Part shown: positions 10,626 to 21,856 of the stretch, piece by piece
How positions within the stretch are numbered: position 1 is the stretch's first letter
Layout of the letters: every line of letters starts with the position of its first letter
Source: Pleurotus djamor
Taxonomy: Eukaryota; Basidiomycota; Agaricomycetes; Agaricales; Pleurotaceae
Assembly: GCA_029747585.1 (NCBI GenBank)
Contig: JAPEVF010000022.1
Coordinates: 1 to 64,000, forward strand
Reading direction: 5' to 3'
Length of the DNA stretch: 64,000 nucleotides
The notes under the pieces: generated by a model
What the model saw: the letters and a program-made list of their open reading frames with translations, nothing else
Database searches by the model: none
Told to the model about the DNA's origin: nothing
Position numbers and translations under genes: made by a program

Positions 10626-11210
10626 GACCACCGAAATTTGAGGACGTCAATGCAAACTTTGAGGAAAAGTGATCAATGATCGGCGCTCAAGCGCCCAAGC
10701 CAACAGCGCTCAGTGGCAGAGCACAGCCACATTATTTCCTTCCTGGAACTCAACTGGAACTTGCGAAATTAAAGCTACGCAACAAAACTGTCTCGTCAAT
10801 GGAAGTGCTGAGGAGTAAGAAACCTCATTCACGCTTAAAAAGTGAGTGTGTATCTCTGTTCCATCATCATTTTATCCTAACCAACTTATTGGGAGTGGGC
10901 AAACTTTTTGCCCACACGTTCGTCCTATTGAGCACAAAATGTTGGCTTTCTAGGTTCTAAGGCTAGCCACAATGAGGACACTACCTATTCATCTCTTTGA
11001 CACACAGAAACCGACCTTGCAGTTAAATATGCCCGGATTTCAGGATTGTGCAAGTGGCCCAAGCTTTGACAGGGTCCTCCCCTCATTGTCCACGGTGTGG
11101 CCATAGTTGTGGCACATACTTATAAGGCTCTAACTGCTCTCATCTCACGATCAATTCATTCATCTTCTTGACCACCACCACGACGCCCCAATCCCCTGGA
11201 CCCGCAGCGA
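10626..11210. other. Divergent intergenic region between NOP12 and a zinc-finger gene
   Basis: No gene supported. A plus-strand frame from ATG 10676 stays open about 50 codons to a possible donor near 10840, but no downstream exon could be joined convincingly. A TATA-like CTTATAAGG lies near 11120, about 90 bases before the start codon at 11211, and probably serves that gene. Confidence 0.45.
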
Positions 11211-12364
11211 ATGTCTACTGAGCACGCGATGTCTGGAGAACTCCAGACCTTAGCAATAAACGGCCTTGCATCGACGAGCACAAATGTGTCCCTCGAGATA
11301 TCTGAAAGATCTAATAAGCTCAAGCGCAAAGCATCTTCACAAGATGAGAATCTTGACGTCGACGACGGAACACCCTTGGCTCCCTTCTTCGTAGGTCTAC
11401 GACGCGTCGCTCCCGCTTTGGGTCCACTTATCGTAACCTTAGACCAAAGACGGTGTAGCTGTCACTATCTCTCTCCTACCGGTAAATCTCAGAACTAGTC
11501 ACTGCTTTATAATGTACTCACTCCCTTTTAGGATGGAACCTTTCGCTGCGAGAGGTGTCAATGGACATGCTCAACATCCGGTGCAATGAGTCAGCACGTA
11601 AACCTCCGCTACTCACGCAACTCAGTTCAATGTCCGAATAGGAATTGTCTGAAATGGTGAGTTTGCTGTGCCGCCGGTGGGTGTTCTGCGTTTGCTTACG
11701 GGTGAACGCCTTTCACAGGCTCAAACCTGGAAGCGACCTAAACGAACACACAAAAAATTATCACCCCTGGCCACTTGGGTCCGGATCAAATACAACTTCG
11801 CCGCCCTCGCTTTCACCTCCCCTCGATGAGAGTGCCACCGTTTCCCTTTCCACTCCGAGGAAGAGGCCACGGAAACAGTCAACTCCACGATGCCCGCGCG
11901 GTTATAATGGAAAAAGTCATTATCGTCAGCATACCTATTATAGTTCCCCATCAAAGCCTGTGGGAGTGGCGGAGGCCTCTGGCAGCCACTCCCCTCCTTC
12001 GTCGGCGGTTGCTGTTCCAGCACAGCCCCCGAATCAAGTCGAGCCCAGCGGCTTTACGGAGGACTTTGTTGCGCCTGTTGCGAGGTCTCTCGCAAGGCTG
12101 CTGAACCCCCAGTCTGACACACCTGATCAAGACCTAGCGGAATATCGCCGCTGCTACTACCTGATGGCACTCCGCCTTGCGCTGCCCTCCCTTCCTTTGG
12201 AGGAGGCTATCCTGATGTATGCGAATAGTATGTGCCCGTATGAAGAAGATATACAAGGCAACGGGCAGAAGTCTTGGGGTGCTGATTCTCTGAAGGCCTT
12301 TAATGCGGCGAAGCTGCTTGGCAACTCCCTCCTCGCGGGCATTAGCGTGGAGAGACCATCATGA
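11211..12364 (+). CDS. Putative C2H2-type zinc-finger protein, uncharacterised
   Basis: Not recognised as a known family. The ATG at 11211 opens MSTEHAMSGELQTLAINGLA and a stretch with KLKRKASSQDENLDVDD. Exon 2 holds zinc-binding-like spacing, RCERCQWTCSTSGAMSQH, then CPNRNCLKW. The last exon continues LKPGSDLNEHTKNYH, completing a plausible C-x4-C-x12-H-x4-H finger. A Ser/Pro-rich linker with a basic RKRPRKQ cluster follows, then a helical C-terminal region (RSLARLLNPQSDTPDQDLAE, YYLMALRLALPSLPLEEAIL) ending SVERPS at 12362-12364. The basic cluster and fingers suggest a nuclear, possibly DNA-binding, protein. The boundary of exon 1 is the least certain part. Confidence 0.6.
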
Positions 12365-12590
12365 ATTCTGCTAAAGCGGGACCTCTGTATTTTTGCATTT
12401 ATCAATTGTTATAGCCTGTTGTGTTCGTTCTGTCCGTGTCAGTGTATAATATAGGTCTGTTCCAACCACGCGAGTGTTCTCCCTCGCAAATGATGGACTG
12501 GTACTTCAAAGGTGCTCCTCCTTGGTGTAATTTACAACGAGCAAATGGGTAAGGGCATCGTACATTTACTGTCTCAAGCTGGATCGTACG

Positions 12591-13953
12591 TCAATAGGCA
12601 GTAAGCAACCCTGAGCAGGGTCCTTGTGAGTAATCCATCTCGCTGGCTTCGTCTCGTGTACTTTGAGGGAGTGGGACAGCCGGTTGAGAGGATTCAAGCG
12701 GAACGACGCGAGGGGAGCCAGCAAGAGAGGACGTAGACAGAGAGTCAGGAGAAGGTGAGTTCCAATAAGCTTCCCTGAGGTAACCTGAATGAATGTGATA
12801 CGGCAAGGTTCGAGGTACGGCCATCAGAGCTGGGGGCTGTATATGCGCGTTTGTGGAAGATGTCTGTGGAGAGTATACAAGAGGATTGTGCCCAGGGGTA
12901 TGCACGAGCCCAGGTGGCGGACTGTATGCTGGGAAACCGTGATCGAAGAAAGGAGGAGGTGCAGTGTGGCTTGCGGACTGATCAGGAGACGACTCGCGAG
13001 CAAGATAGTAAGATGGAGCCGGAGCCAGAATATCACGAGGAAAACTAAGCCTAGGATGTGCGTAGGTAGGTTGAGGATAATACAGTTGGTTATCGTTTTG
13101 GTCGAGTGTAGCATGAGCCGTAGGTCTCTGGTGGTAGACGAGGCTGACATTTGGCGATATAGGGCGCGGATCGGTGTATTGAGGTTCTGGAAGTTCTCTC
13201 GGATTTCGCATGCCTGGGACACAGGGGCCCTCCAAGGAAGCCGAGTTCACAGTGGGACTGCGTGCGAAAGAAGAAGTCGAGTGGTCTATCAGGCGAGTAC
13301 GAGCAATGGGGAGCACTTCATGCGTGGCAATGGGGCTAGAACCAACAGAGGCGGAAACGTCCAGGTCCATTGAAACAGCTCGCTGCCTGAGAGTAGAATG
13401 AGACCTGCGGTGGCGCTTGTCTTTGGTGGCATATACACAACTGAGACCACGGCTGGAGCAGCGCGTACACGTCGGTCGATCTCCCGAACACTTCAAGTTG
13501 ATTTGAGCTCCACTGTGCGTCCATTGGCAGAGAAAAGTGCAAGAAATTACTGACCTTGGCTTTTCGGGCGCGACATGCTTGACATGCTTGAGCAACACGG
13601 AGTCTAGAGGAAGGAAAGGCAAGAACGGCGGCATCCAGAGCGTAACGGTCGGCTCCAGAGTCGTTCGAATGGGCGTGATATGGATAGGCAGCCATACCCA
13701 GAGGTAAGTCGAGAGGCCCTGGAAGCGGTGGAAGACTGAGATCGTAGTGAGGAAGGACATAGAGATCGGATTCCTGAGGTCCCAAGGAGTGTCTAGGCAG
13801 GTGCGACGGTGGCGGTATGGGGAATTGGACTGGCTGCGGTCCTGCTTGGAAAGTGTACATACAGTAAGGGTGCTGGTCCGGTGGTTCTGGTATAGACATC
13901 GAGGCAGCCGTCTGCGGAGGATCAGAGCCGCGAGAGAGTTCGTTGGTCAACAT
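12591..13953 (-). CDS. Zn2Cys6 fungal transcription factor
   Basis: Fungal-type binuclear zinc cluster regulator. The ATG is at 13951-13953. The N-terminal 100 or so residues are Pro-rich. The zinc cluster starts in exon 1, ACQACRARKAK, and is completed after an intron whose acceptor must be TTGAAG so that the protein reads CSGDRPTCTRCSSRGLSC, giving C-x2-C-x6-C-x6-C-x2-C-x6-C. A basic linker KDKRHRRSHSTLRQR follows, then a long Pro/Ser/Tyr-rich tail with no recognisable fungal-specific middle homology domain, ending CSGLLTAY. Unusual points are the internal position of the cluster (about residue 110) and the absence of the large MHR domain. Targets cannot be told from sequence. Confidence 0.85.
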
Positions 13954-14101
13954 GCCAAAATCGATGATGGTGGTTCATGGAAGAGAGGCATTCTAAGTTC
14001 CTCGATCCATTTGCCTACCCTTTACGTAACCATCACACACTGCGTACATTACTTCTAGGTTTGACTGTCACGTCCGAAGCGAAGTATGTACAGTGACATA
14101 A

Positions 14102-15827
14102 CTAGTCAAAGTCTTGATTAAACTCCCTTCCAATCAGCATCCGCCTAATCTCCTGGGTTCCAGCGCCAACAGTGTATAACCTCGCATCGCGCAAGATGCG
14201 TCCAGTTGGGTATTCTGTAGGTCATACGTCAGGGAGGAGAGGATGTGCTGCTGTTACATACTCACCGTTTATATATCCATTCCCGCCTAGACACTGCATC
14301 GCTTCCAGAGCAACTTCGACCGCTTTTTCAGTGGAGTAAAGGATTGCCCCGGCGCAGTCCTGGCACGCAACTTAAGGACAAAAACAGGAAATATTTGGAC
14401 GAATAAGTACGCACCCGTCTGCTAATATGGCCTTGGTCACAAGCGCGGGCTACAGCATACACATAGGAGCGGCTGGCACCCAGCTTCGTATACATATCCG
14501 CGATCTTAGCTATATATTCGGATGATCTGATCAGTATAATTCATGCGGCTTAAAGCATGGGATCCATACCTTGCATCAACTGGAAAGTACCAACAGGTTG
14601 ACCGAACTGCTTTCGGTCATGAACGTACTCAACAGCGTAATCGAAAGCCGCTTGCATCAAGCTAGAACATATATGAGCATTCTATCAAAAGTGAAAAGGA
14701 CGAAAACTTACCCAAGAGGACCTCCGCTCAACACCAGACGCTCCAAATCCAGACCGGACATAAGTACCCCAGCACCTTTATCAACCTTTCCAAGGACGTT
14801 AGCTGAAAGGTGACTCGAGATGAGTCTATGTCAAAGAAGCTCTAATGATTGACGCACCATCAGGCACTTCACAGTTTTCGAACAAGAGTTCACATGTATC
14901 ACTTCCTCTCATACCGAACTTATCGAGCTTTTGATGGGTTGAGAAACCGGGGAAATCCTTCTCTATTATGAACGCCGTGATTCCCTTCGACCCCTTCTCG
15001 GGCGAAGTCTTCGCGTAGACAACCAGTGTTGATGCAACAGGTCCATTCGTAATCCTGAGTGGTTCCTTGAGGTGCATGTAGAGCAACGCATCCAAACCAA
15101 GGCTCACCAGAACTTGTTCCCATTCAACTTCCAACCACCCGGTATCTTATCCGCACGAAGTTTCATGCTAACAACATCACTCCCGCTCCCAGGCTCACTC
15201 ATTGCCAAACTGCCCACCTTCTTCCCGCTAACCAAGTCAGGAAGGTACTTCGCCTTCTGCTCGTCCGTTCCATGTCGGTGGATCTGATTGACGCAAAGGT
15301 TGGAGTGGGCACCATACGAAAGGGCGACTGAGCCTGAAGCTCTAGAGAGTTCCTCCATGGCGAGGGTGTGGTGGAAATACCCTTGGTCCAGTCCACCGTA
15401 CTCCGAAGACACAGTTATTCCTAGCAGTCCCATAGAACCGAATTTCTCCCATAAGTCCTTTGATTAGTGAAAGATGTGAGTACTTCCGGATGATTGAAGC
15501 TTCGAGAATAACAACTCACGGCAGGGAAGTTATTGCTCTTGTCGATCTCTGCTGCCCGAGGTGCTACCTCCCGCTGAGCGAATTCCGATACCGCATTCCG
15601 GAACTATACATATGGAAACGAGGGGGTTAGTGTTCGTATATTGAAAGATTCCAAAGGATAGGTACCTCAGCTTGTTCGTCAGTGAGCCCAGCGACTTGCG
15701 CATTGTAATACGACGCGAGTCGTCGTTGAGGAAGCCGTCCAAGCGCCGAGGGCACTCGTTTGCCCGCAACTAAATTGGAGGAATATACAGATGCTTGAAC
15801 ACTACGGGCACAGCGACCGAATTGCAT
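14102..15827 (-). CDS. IVD: Isovaleryl-CoA dehydrogenase, mitochondrial
   Basis: FAD-dependent acyl-CoA dehydrogenase of leucine catabolism that oxidises isovaleryl-CoA in the mitochondrial matrix. The ATG 15825-15827 opens a basic, Ser/Arg-rich presequence ([18 protein letters not shown]). Exons give [78 protein letters not shown], then [15 protein letters not shown]. The Glu in DLERLVL corresponds to the catalytic base position of isovaleryl-CoA dehydrogenases, which distinguishes them from short- and medium-chain relatives. The C-terminus ends with [20 protein letters not shown] and FNQDFD. About eight introns. No neighbour belongs to the leucine pathway. Confidence 0.9.
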
Positions 15828-16086
15828 GATGTGTGGAGGAGGAGGAAGAGAGGTAAGAGACGAAGTTCAGCTGGAGCCGGTACATAGCCGTGCTTAGCTT
15901 GTGACTATACGGAGCATGAACGTTACATCACCAGCCGCCTCCGAGGCCCATTGCTTGATATCCGAGTACATACTTCAGCGATGATCGTTAGGCGGTAGTA
16001 TAAATACAGACTGGACCATTATTCCCTAGTATTCCTCTATTTATACAAGTTCGCAAGGAAAGAGCCGCATAGTAGGCAAACTTTCA

Positions 16087-17630
16087 TCATGTCTCGGAGA
16101 AAGAATATATACAAGTCTTTCGTTGTTGTTCATCCAAATCTGCGTAAGTCAACGCAATTTGAGCATCCAGTCGTTCCCATTTCCTCAACCTCTCCATACT
16201 CTTGGGGTCGAGATCAATGATCGTGGCAGTCCCTTTGCGATGGGGATCCGCAACGGACGAGTAGATAATCGAGCAATCCTTGAAGGTCGCTGAAAGCAAA
16301 TACGCCATCAGATAATATCGTAGGTTGGAAGTTAACGGCTGCTTGTGGTTCATCGCAAGTCCAGGGACCCCTGAAGTCTTATCTGTTGTTGAAGCACTAG
16401 TGAGGTACTGGTCGATAAATGCAGACCAGTCTTCAATGGTGGGATCGGGGGACTCGAAGATGGACGATGTCTGACCCAGGGGGGATAATGGAGTTTCTGG
16501 GTCGGCCACAGGATCAGCGAACTGAACCAGCGTTCGGTGCCATAGAGTTGAGAGGCCTTCGATATCAAGGACATCGAGCGTCCGTTGGAGATTGGCCAAA
16601 ATACGAAGAACGGGTGTGTCAAGGAGCAGAGTGAGCAGAGAAGATATGAACGTTTCGCGGAGAGTAGTGGGCGCGTCGTCGGCATCGACATCGGGCAGCA
16701 GAGATTGCTTCAGTTCATAGATGCTCTAATCAAAAACGAGTTCGGGCCGATCACAACAGCGAAGTAGGTGAGAACCTACATCTGGTTTGACCATACGACC
16801 GGCAACGAACACTTTCAAGTTATTCACTGAGCCGTTGGTTCTCATCCACGCTTCCCACAGACTTTCGAGGGCCGTCTTGACGCGATTAGGATTGCCCGAG
16901 TAGAGGTCAAGTGGGCAATAGCCGACAGAGACATCTTTATCATCTTGCAGTGCCTTCAGATGAGCATGCATGCAAAACCGACACGTCCGCGTCTTCACGG
17001 GCGTAGTCGTCGTCGACAAATGCGTCGCTGGCGGGAGGAACCCCCATTTAGGCTAACCAAGACCAACCGAAGCATAAGTCGATTGATCCCCAGGACGCCA
17101 AGATCAAATATGTTCATGCGCACCTTGATCTCGACCGACAAACCTTGCGATCCAATGAGATCTGTCGCCAAAACACCCTTCTTCCTACTCGTATCGATTT
17201 CATCAACCGCACGCCTCTCCTTCGGCCTCTCAGAATTATGTGCTCCCGAGAACGCCGTCAGCCACGATTCGTTCAGGGAAACGGAGACGAGTCGAGGAAG
17301 ATGCTGCGGCGGGATCAACCGTTCCATGCACTTGCGTTGAAAAATAATCGTCGCGTCGTCTGGTTCATCGGTCACGTCGGAATCATAGGTACGACGTCCA
17401 AGGCGACATTTCCTCAGACGAAGGACCATCCCATCGAACTGGGCATCAGGAGGACCGACATACGAAAAAACGATGGTCGCTCCGCCTTCCGAGATGTACT
17501 TCCACTCCAACGGCAGCGTATCCGCGACTGAGGCCAATGAAACGGACTGCATGGCCATTGACTCCAGGGGGGACACTGATACTGACAATGCGCCAAGCGC
17601 CCGAGGGCTTGGTGCACCATTGTCCGACAT
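16087..17630 (-). CDS. IPK1: Inositol-pentakisphosphate 2-kinase (IPK1)
   Basis: Makes phytate (InsP6) from InsP5 by 2-phosphorylation. The start is ATG 17628-17630 (MSDNGAPSPRALGALS); longer frames upstream have no ATG. Key motifs: EWKYISEGGATIVFSYVG (nucleotide-binding start), MVLRLRKCRLG, RKCMERLIPPQHLPRL, then exon 2 PKWGFLPPATHLS and TRTCRFCMHAHLKAL, a Cys/His group typical of IPK1, and ESLWEAWMRTNGSVNNLKVF with VAGRMVKP. The last exon carries LRYYLMAYLLSATFKDCSII and IIDLDPKSMERLRKW, ending YSFSET. The IDLDPK motif is the conserved metal/phosphate-binding region of the family. Two or three introns. It is divergent from the kinase gene at 17803. Confidence 0.86.
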
Positions 17631-17802
17631 ATTGCCTTTTTGGGCCAACAATGCGAACAGTGCATTAGCCACCAACCAAAGCGAGCGCGACTCACCCCAG
17701 GATATATTTAGTATTGTTCCCAACGATGGCTACATTCAACCTTGACCTTGACCACCTCTTCTTTCCCCCCAACCATCACCACCATCCCCCTTCGAATTTA
17801 CC

Positions 17803-19496
17803 ATGGCTCCCGTCCGTAGGAGTCCCGCTCAGAACAGAACTAGACCGAGTCCCCTGGCGTCGTCCAGCGGACAGAACGCGCGTTTGACGCGTCGATCAGT
17901 GGGGGATGATGATAAGACTATGATTGTAGATGGAATCGCACATGGTTGGCATTTTAAGCATCTTTATAATGACCCAAAACCGGAGGTAAGTGGCGACTGC
18001 TGCTTTGTATTCAACAAACCCTTTCATTAATTAATCATGTAAATACCCGTCAGTTCCACCGAATCCCTCCTGCTACCATTCAAAGACCCATGGATCCCCG
18101 CGCACCGCCGTTGATGTTGAAAGACCTGGAATGTGTTCGCACTTTAGGTTAGCGTTCATACACCCATCTAAGCCTCGTCGCGTCTTGCTGACGCTTCTGA
18201 CTTCTTTCAAGGCACAGGCGTCACTGGGAAAGTGCTACTCGTCCGAACGCGTCGCGACATTCACCCCGAAGACAGACCGGGATCACTCTTCGCCATGAAA
18301 GTAATGCGAAAGAAACAAGTCCGTATGATGGACTATGTAAGTCTCCAACGCCACCCGTGTCTCTCTATTCCCTTGCTTATACTAACCCCGAATCTTCAGG
18401 ACTCCCCGGAGGCCAAGAACTCCGAACGGAGCATCCTAATGTCTCTCCCCTGGTCACCCTTCATCTGCGGCCTAATACAATCCTTCTACGACGAACGAAA
18501 CCTCTACCTCCTCACTGAACTCGCTCCCTGTGGAACCCTCCGCTCTCTCATCTCCTCCAAGGGCCCCTTCCCCGCCTCTCAATCCCTCTTCTACTTCTGC
18601 AACATCCTCGCCGCCCTCGGCTTCCTCGAAGAGCACGACATCGCCCACCGAGACCTTAAACCCGATAACATCCTATTAGATTCAACAGGTTATCTCACGT
18701 TGATTGATTTTGGCACGGCTACGGTTGAAGCTGGGGAGAAAGAATGGATAATGATCGGGACACCCTGTTATCAAGCACCTGAGCTGCTGACACCTGAGGG
18801 TCAGACGGCGGGTTTCAGTAAAGCCGTGGATTGGTGGGCGGCTGGGTGTATCCTGTTTGAGATGGCGACTCGTCAGCTGGTCAGTGACAACGCATCAACT
18901 CCCCGAATCCCATACTCAATCTCAATATCCACATCTCTACTTGCCTTCCTTTCTAGGCGTTTCGTGGCGATAGCAAACAACAAACGTACAAACGCATCCT
19001 CGCCCTTGATTATGTTTATCCAGCCAGTATCCCCGTCGGGCGATCCTTGAAATCCCTCATCGCGGGTCTACTCACTCGAGACGCGGGTAAACGTCTAGGT
19101 GCGAACGGTGCATCAGAAGTCAGGAAACATCCCTGGTTATCCACAGTTAGGATGAGCAAGATCCATAGTCGTCAGTACTTGGTACGTTTATTCCCTTTTT
19201 CCTTTTTTTCCACTTCTTTTCTTCCTTTCCCTTCTTTCCCTTCTTCCTTTTACGTTTTCCCTTCTTCCCATTCAACGGATTTTTCCATCCGTCAACTTAA
19301 ACACAATACACAATACTTACTCACCCTTTCAATGGCTCAATAGGCACCTTACCTCCCACCCGAGCAAGACCTCCTCAAACAATGGCACAACCACCCTCTC
19401 CCCTCCCAACGCGAAGTCCCCGGGTTAACAGTTGTCGAACCCGATTTCCTGTACAAACACGACGACCGGTTCCCTAAGCGAGAGGATTTGGCTTGA
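17803..19496 (+). CDS. AGC-type serine/threonine protein kinase
   Basis: Complete kinase domain. After a basic N-terminus (MAPVRRSPAQNRTRPSP) and several exons come the glycine loop LGTGVTGKVLLVRTR, the invariant lysine in LFAMKVMRKKQV, catalytic loop IAHRDLKPDNILLDSTG, LTLIDFGTATV (Mg-binding DFG), activation-segment GTPCYQAPELL and AVDWWAAGCILFEMA. Spliced exons then give AFRGDSKQQTYKRILALDYV, SLIAGLLTRDAGKRLGA and HPWLSTV, with the tail ending PKREDLA. DWWxxGCILFEM and the RLGA/HPW end are AGC-like. The DFGTA motif and the absence of a typical PKA hydrophobic tail make a PDK1-like kinase as likely as a PKA relative. No PH domain is seen. One intron (from about 19182) is very pyrimidine-rich. 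Confidence 0.82.
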
Positions 19497-19560
19497 ACAT
19501 TCACGCACTATCCTCACTCCGTTGGCATAAGCCGTTTGGCTTCCGCACGTTTTTCGTCTT

Positions 19561-19603
19561 CAGTTTCGGTTTCGGTTTCAGTTTCAGTTTTCGATTTCGA
19601 TTT
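19561..19603 (+). repeat. Hexanucleotide repeat TTCGGT/TTCAGT/TTCGAT
   Basis: About seven tandem copies of a degenerate hexamer (TTCGGT, TTCAGT, TTCGAT) lie just after the kinase stop codon, probably in its 3' untranslated region. It is a simple microsatellite and is not in a supported coding frame. Confidence 0.7.
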
Positions 19604-20287
19604 CTTCTTCCCTGCGACACCTTAGCACCCCCCAGAATCTATTCCCCATCATCTATCCCCGATTTATTCTCTACTCTTATTCTCTACTCTATCAACCTAC
19701 GGAGCCCGAGATCTATCTGTCTGGCCTATACTACTCTATTGTACTCGATACACTACCATTACCTACCCCGTATGGGGTCTTTTTTCCTTCTCCAAGTTTT
19801 CCCCCTCCACACATCTACCACACATCGACGCGCTACCTACCTAATCCTGCCTAGCACTCCTCGTGTACTTTGCACATTCTCACTGTCTTGCAAGTGAACA
19901 ATTGACAATTGCACTCTACTGATACTTGGACGTGGACGTGGAGATCGGAAGTTTTTGGACCTTCAATAACAATTGTGATGCGTGAACAGTGAACGAGCCT
20001 CGTTTCGTTGAATCGTAATCATCAATGCCACTTGGAGTGCGACAGTCGTGCTGATACTTGATAGGCGTGGTTGATGGGGACTCCTTTTGTTTTCCTTACT
20101 TGTTGCCTTGGGCGGCTCGAATTCTTTTTGTTCCGAGCGAGTCGATCAAACAATTAGAGTCGTCCTTTGCCCCGTTCGTCGTACTCTGTACTCATAGTCG
20201 TAGGGTAGAACACACAAGGCAAGTTCAGACAATGGGAGGAAGGCCCACTTTTGGCGAGATTACGGAGTGGAGAGTAAGTATCGGGTA
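19604..20287. other. Gene-free flank left of the inverted-repeat element
   Basis: No supported gene. It contains pyrimidine-rich sequence that is likely the end of the kinase transcript, then unremarkable sequence up to the inverted-repeat element at 20288. Confidence 0.4.
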
Positions 20288-20395
20288 GCTTGTACAAATA
20301 AAGTAAGTAATTAATGGTTAAAATGCTAAGTCATCTGGCCGATGGCTTATTGACTGTGGGAATATACTTCTGATCGTGGGAACGTTGAAATCCGT
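20288..20395 (+). repeat. Left terminal inverted repeat
   Basis: Imperfect inverted partner of 21745-21854. The best conserved parts are the outer tip with the palindrome TTGTACAA and the inner 45 bases around ATTGACTGTGGGAATA and GATCGTGGGAACGTT. Confidence 0.8.
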
Positions 20396-20846
20396 AATGA
20401 CATCGACGCCAACAACAGTTTGTCGCAGCCATCAAGACTTGGATTTTGTGAAACCTAAATTACCAGCCCTCCTGAGCGCCTGCGCACGTAGCTCATGTCT
20501 GAGATCATGAAACGAGAAGCGCGAGACATGGTCAATTCGAACCTCAAGAAGGAGTTATGAAAGGGGCAGCAGGGGATAGGAGAGGTGGGAAAGAATCCAC
20601 CTGCGCACAGAGAGCAATCAGATGCAGCTCTCCCTGCGGCGAGGAAGACTTTGGGATGGATAAGAAGTAATTATAGGAAGAAGCTCTAAGCTAGCAGAGC
20701 CATAGAGATACCACGGGATGTCTTGAAGGAATGGAAATGCGTCTATGACATATGACAAAGACACTGTTGAGTTCAAGTCATTTGGTGATTAATTATTAAT
20801 TAGAAGACAGTCCATGAACGTGATCAACTGGGAATGCTTGAGCTGG

Positions 20847-21272
20847 ATGGAGAATGCCCATGGGCGAGCCAGCCACGGACGTTATGGTCAGGTTTGGGTC
20901 AGGTGTCACATAATCAATCTAATCTTCTCTTCGACATCCATCGTTGTAGTACTTGGTCTCGTCAACCCCAGCGCCGGGTTATAGTACCCCTACTCCGAGC
21001 GGGCACAGGACAACAGGAGGAACACTTTGTCGGAGCCACAGGACCGTCCGCGTCCGGGTTACAGACGCGGTACTTATCCCCAGTTCACGGCTCCTACTCA
21101 AGTTCTCCTCATGCACCTTGAACATGTTAAGTATACACTTTCTACGCGTCGTCAAGACTCTTGTATCTATGTACGAGATTATGACCCTCCACCGTCTAAG
21201 TCTCCCAAGCTCAACGCTCCCTCTTCCCTCTTCCCTCGTCTTGTCAATAACTCAGTTCGACATCCCCTGTAA
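20847..21272 (+). CDS. Possible small two-exon ORF inside the inverted-repeat element
   Basis: Tentative. Exon 1 (20847-20891) codes MENAHGRASHGRYGQ and stops at a GT donor. An acceptor at 20984 opens exon 2 (20985-21272) in frame: YPYSERAQDNRRNTLSEPQD, GYRRGTYPQFTAPTQV and PPPSKSPKLNAPSSLF, ending VRHPL. The product would be 110 residues, rich in Arg, Pro, Tyr and Gln. No family is recognised. A different acceptor at 20949 gives another frame, so the model is not unique. It could be a passenger sequence or chance. Confidence 0.25.
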
Positions 21273-21744
21273 GCGGTCTCCACACCGCTCGGCGTCAGAA
21301 CCAAAATTTAATCCGAGCCCGCACTGTGTCCGTTCAGTACCATCAAATAACTGATGCTCTGGAGAGACTTCACCCGGCTGGAATCCAGTCGGCACGTTAT
21401 CCAAGTCCCCGATTTTGGACTCAGATATCCGCGAGGCTCACATCCCTCATACCAACACCTTGCGTAGAGGTTAGAGAACGCCTCTAAGGAGCAGTCTTCA
21501 AGGAACTTGTGGACTTCGCGAGACAAAGGGGTACTTCTTAAATATATCAGATTACTATTACAAAAGGGTTCCCAGGGACAAATATATCGCTACCTTCCTG
21601 GTGCGAGTACTCCACATATTAGAGCTCAAAAGTCACTTGTTCCTTTAACGCGACTATACCAAGCTATTGTAGCTGTAGCCGCGACGCGCAGGTGCGAAAT
21701 CGCAATGCATGGATTTAGGGGTTGTCTCCTGTTGGTTGTTGACG

Positions 21745-21854
21745 ACGGATTTAACGTTCCCACGATCAGATATCTATTCCCACAGTCAATAGACTATCGG
21801 CTAGATAACTCAGCATTTTAAAGTCTGAATGAGGTAAATATTATTTGTACAAGT
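21745..21854 (-). repeat. Right terminal inverted repeat
   Basis: Inverted partner of 20288-20395, ending at the tip ACTTGTACAAATAA on the minus strand and followed by TA. Differences from the left arm are mostly single substitutions plus a few short gaps in the outer half. Confidence 0.8.
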
Positions 21855-21856
21855 TA

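Larger units (their letters stand above)
20288..21854. mobile_element. Non-autonomous DNA transposon-like element with terminal inverted repeats
   Basis: The left end (20288-20395) and the reverse complement of the right end (21745-21854) match along about 110 bases. Shared runs include CTTGTACAAATAA at the tip, AAAATGCT, ATTGACTGTGGGAATA, CTGATCGTGGGAACGTT and AAATCCGT. Both tips are bounded by TA (20286-20287 and 21855-21856), compatible with a TA target duplication as in Tc1/mariner-type insertions, though a two-base duplication is weak evidence. No transposase-like frame is visible in the 1.35-kb interior, so it is either non-autonomous or decayed. A short spliced ORF may lie inside (20847-21272). 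Confidence 0.75.

Noticed and set aside
12789..13373. Long plus-strand open frame opposite the Zn2Cys6 gene (194 codons)
   Set aside because: It lies antisense to a well-supported exon and shows no domain or plausible splice partner; its openness follows from the codon use of the other strand.
17630..17723. N-terminal extension of IPK1 to 17723
   Set aside because: The upstream codon is TTG, not ATG; the first ATG in frame is at 17628-17630, so no extension is supported.
19180..19345. Poly-pyrimidine stretch in the kinase gene as a possible repeat or regulatory element
   Set aside because: It is best explained as an ordinary long pyrimidine-rich intron between two conserved kinase exons.
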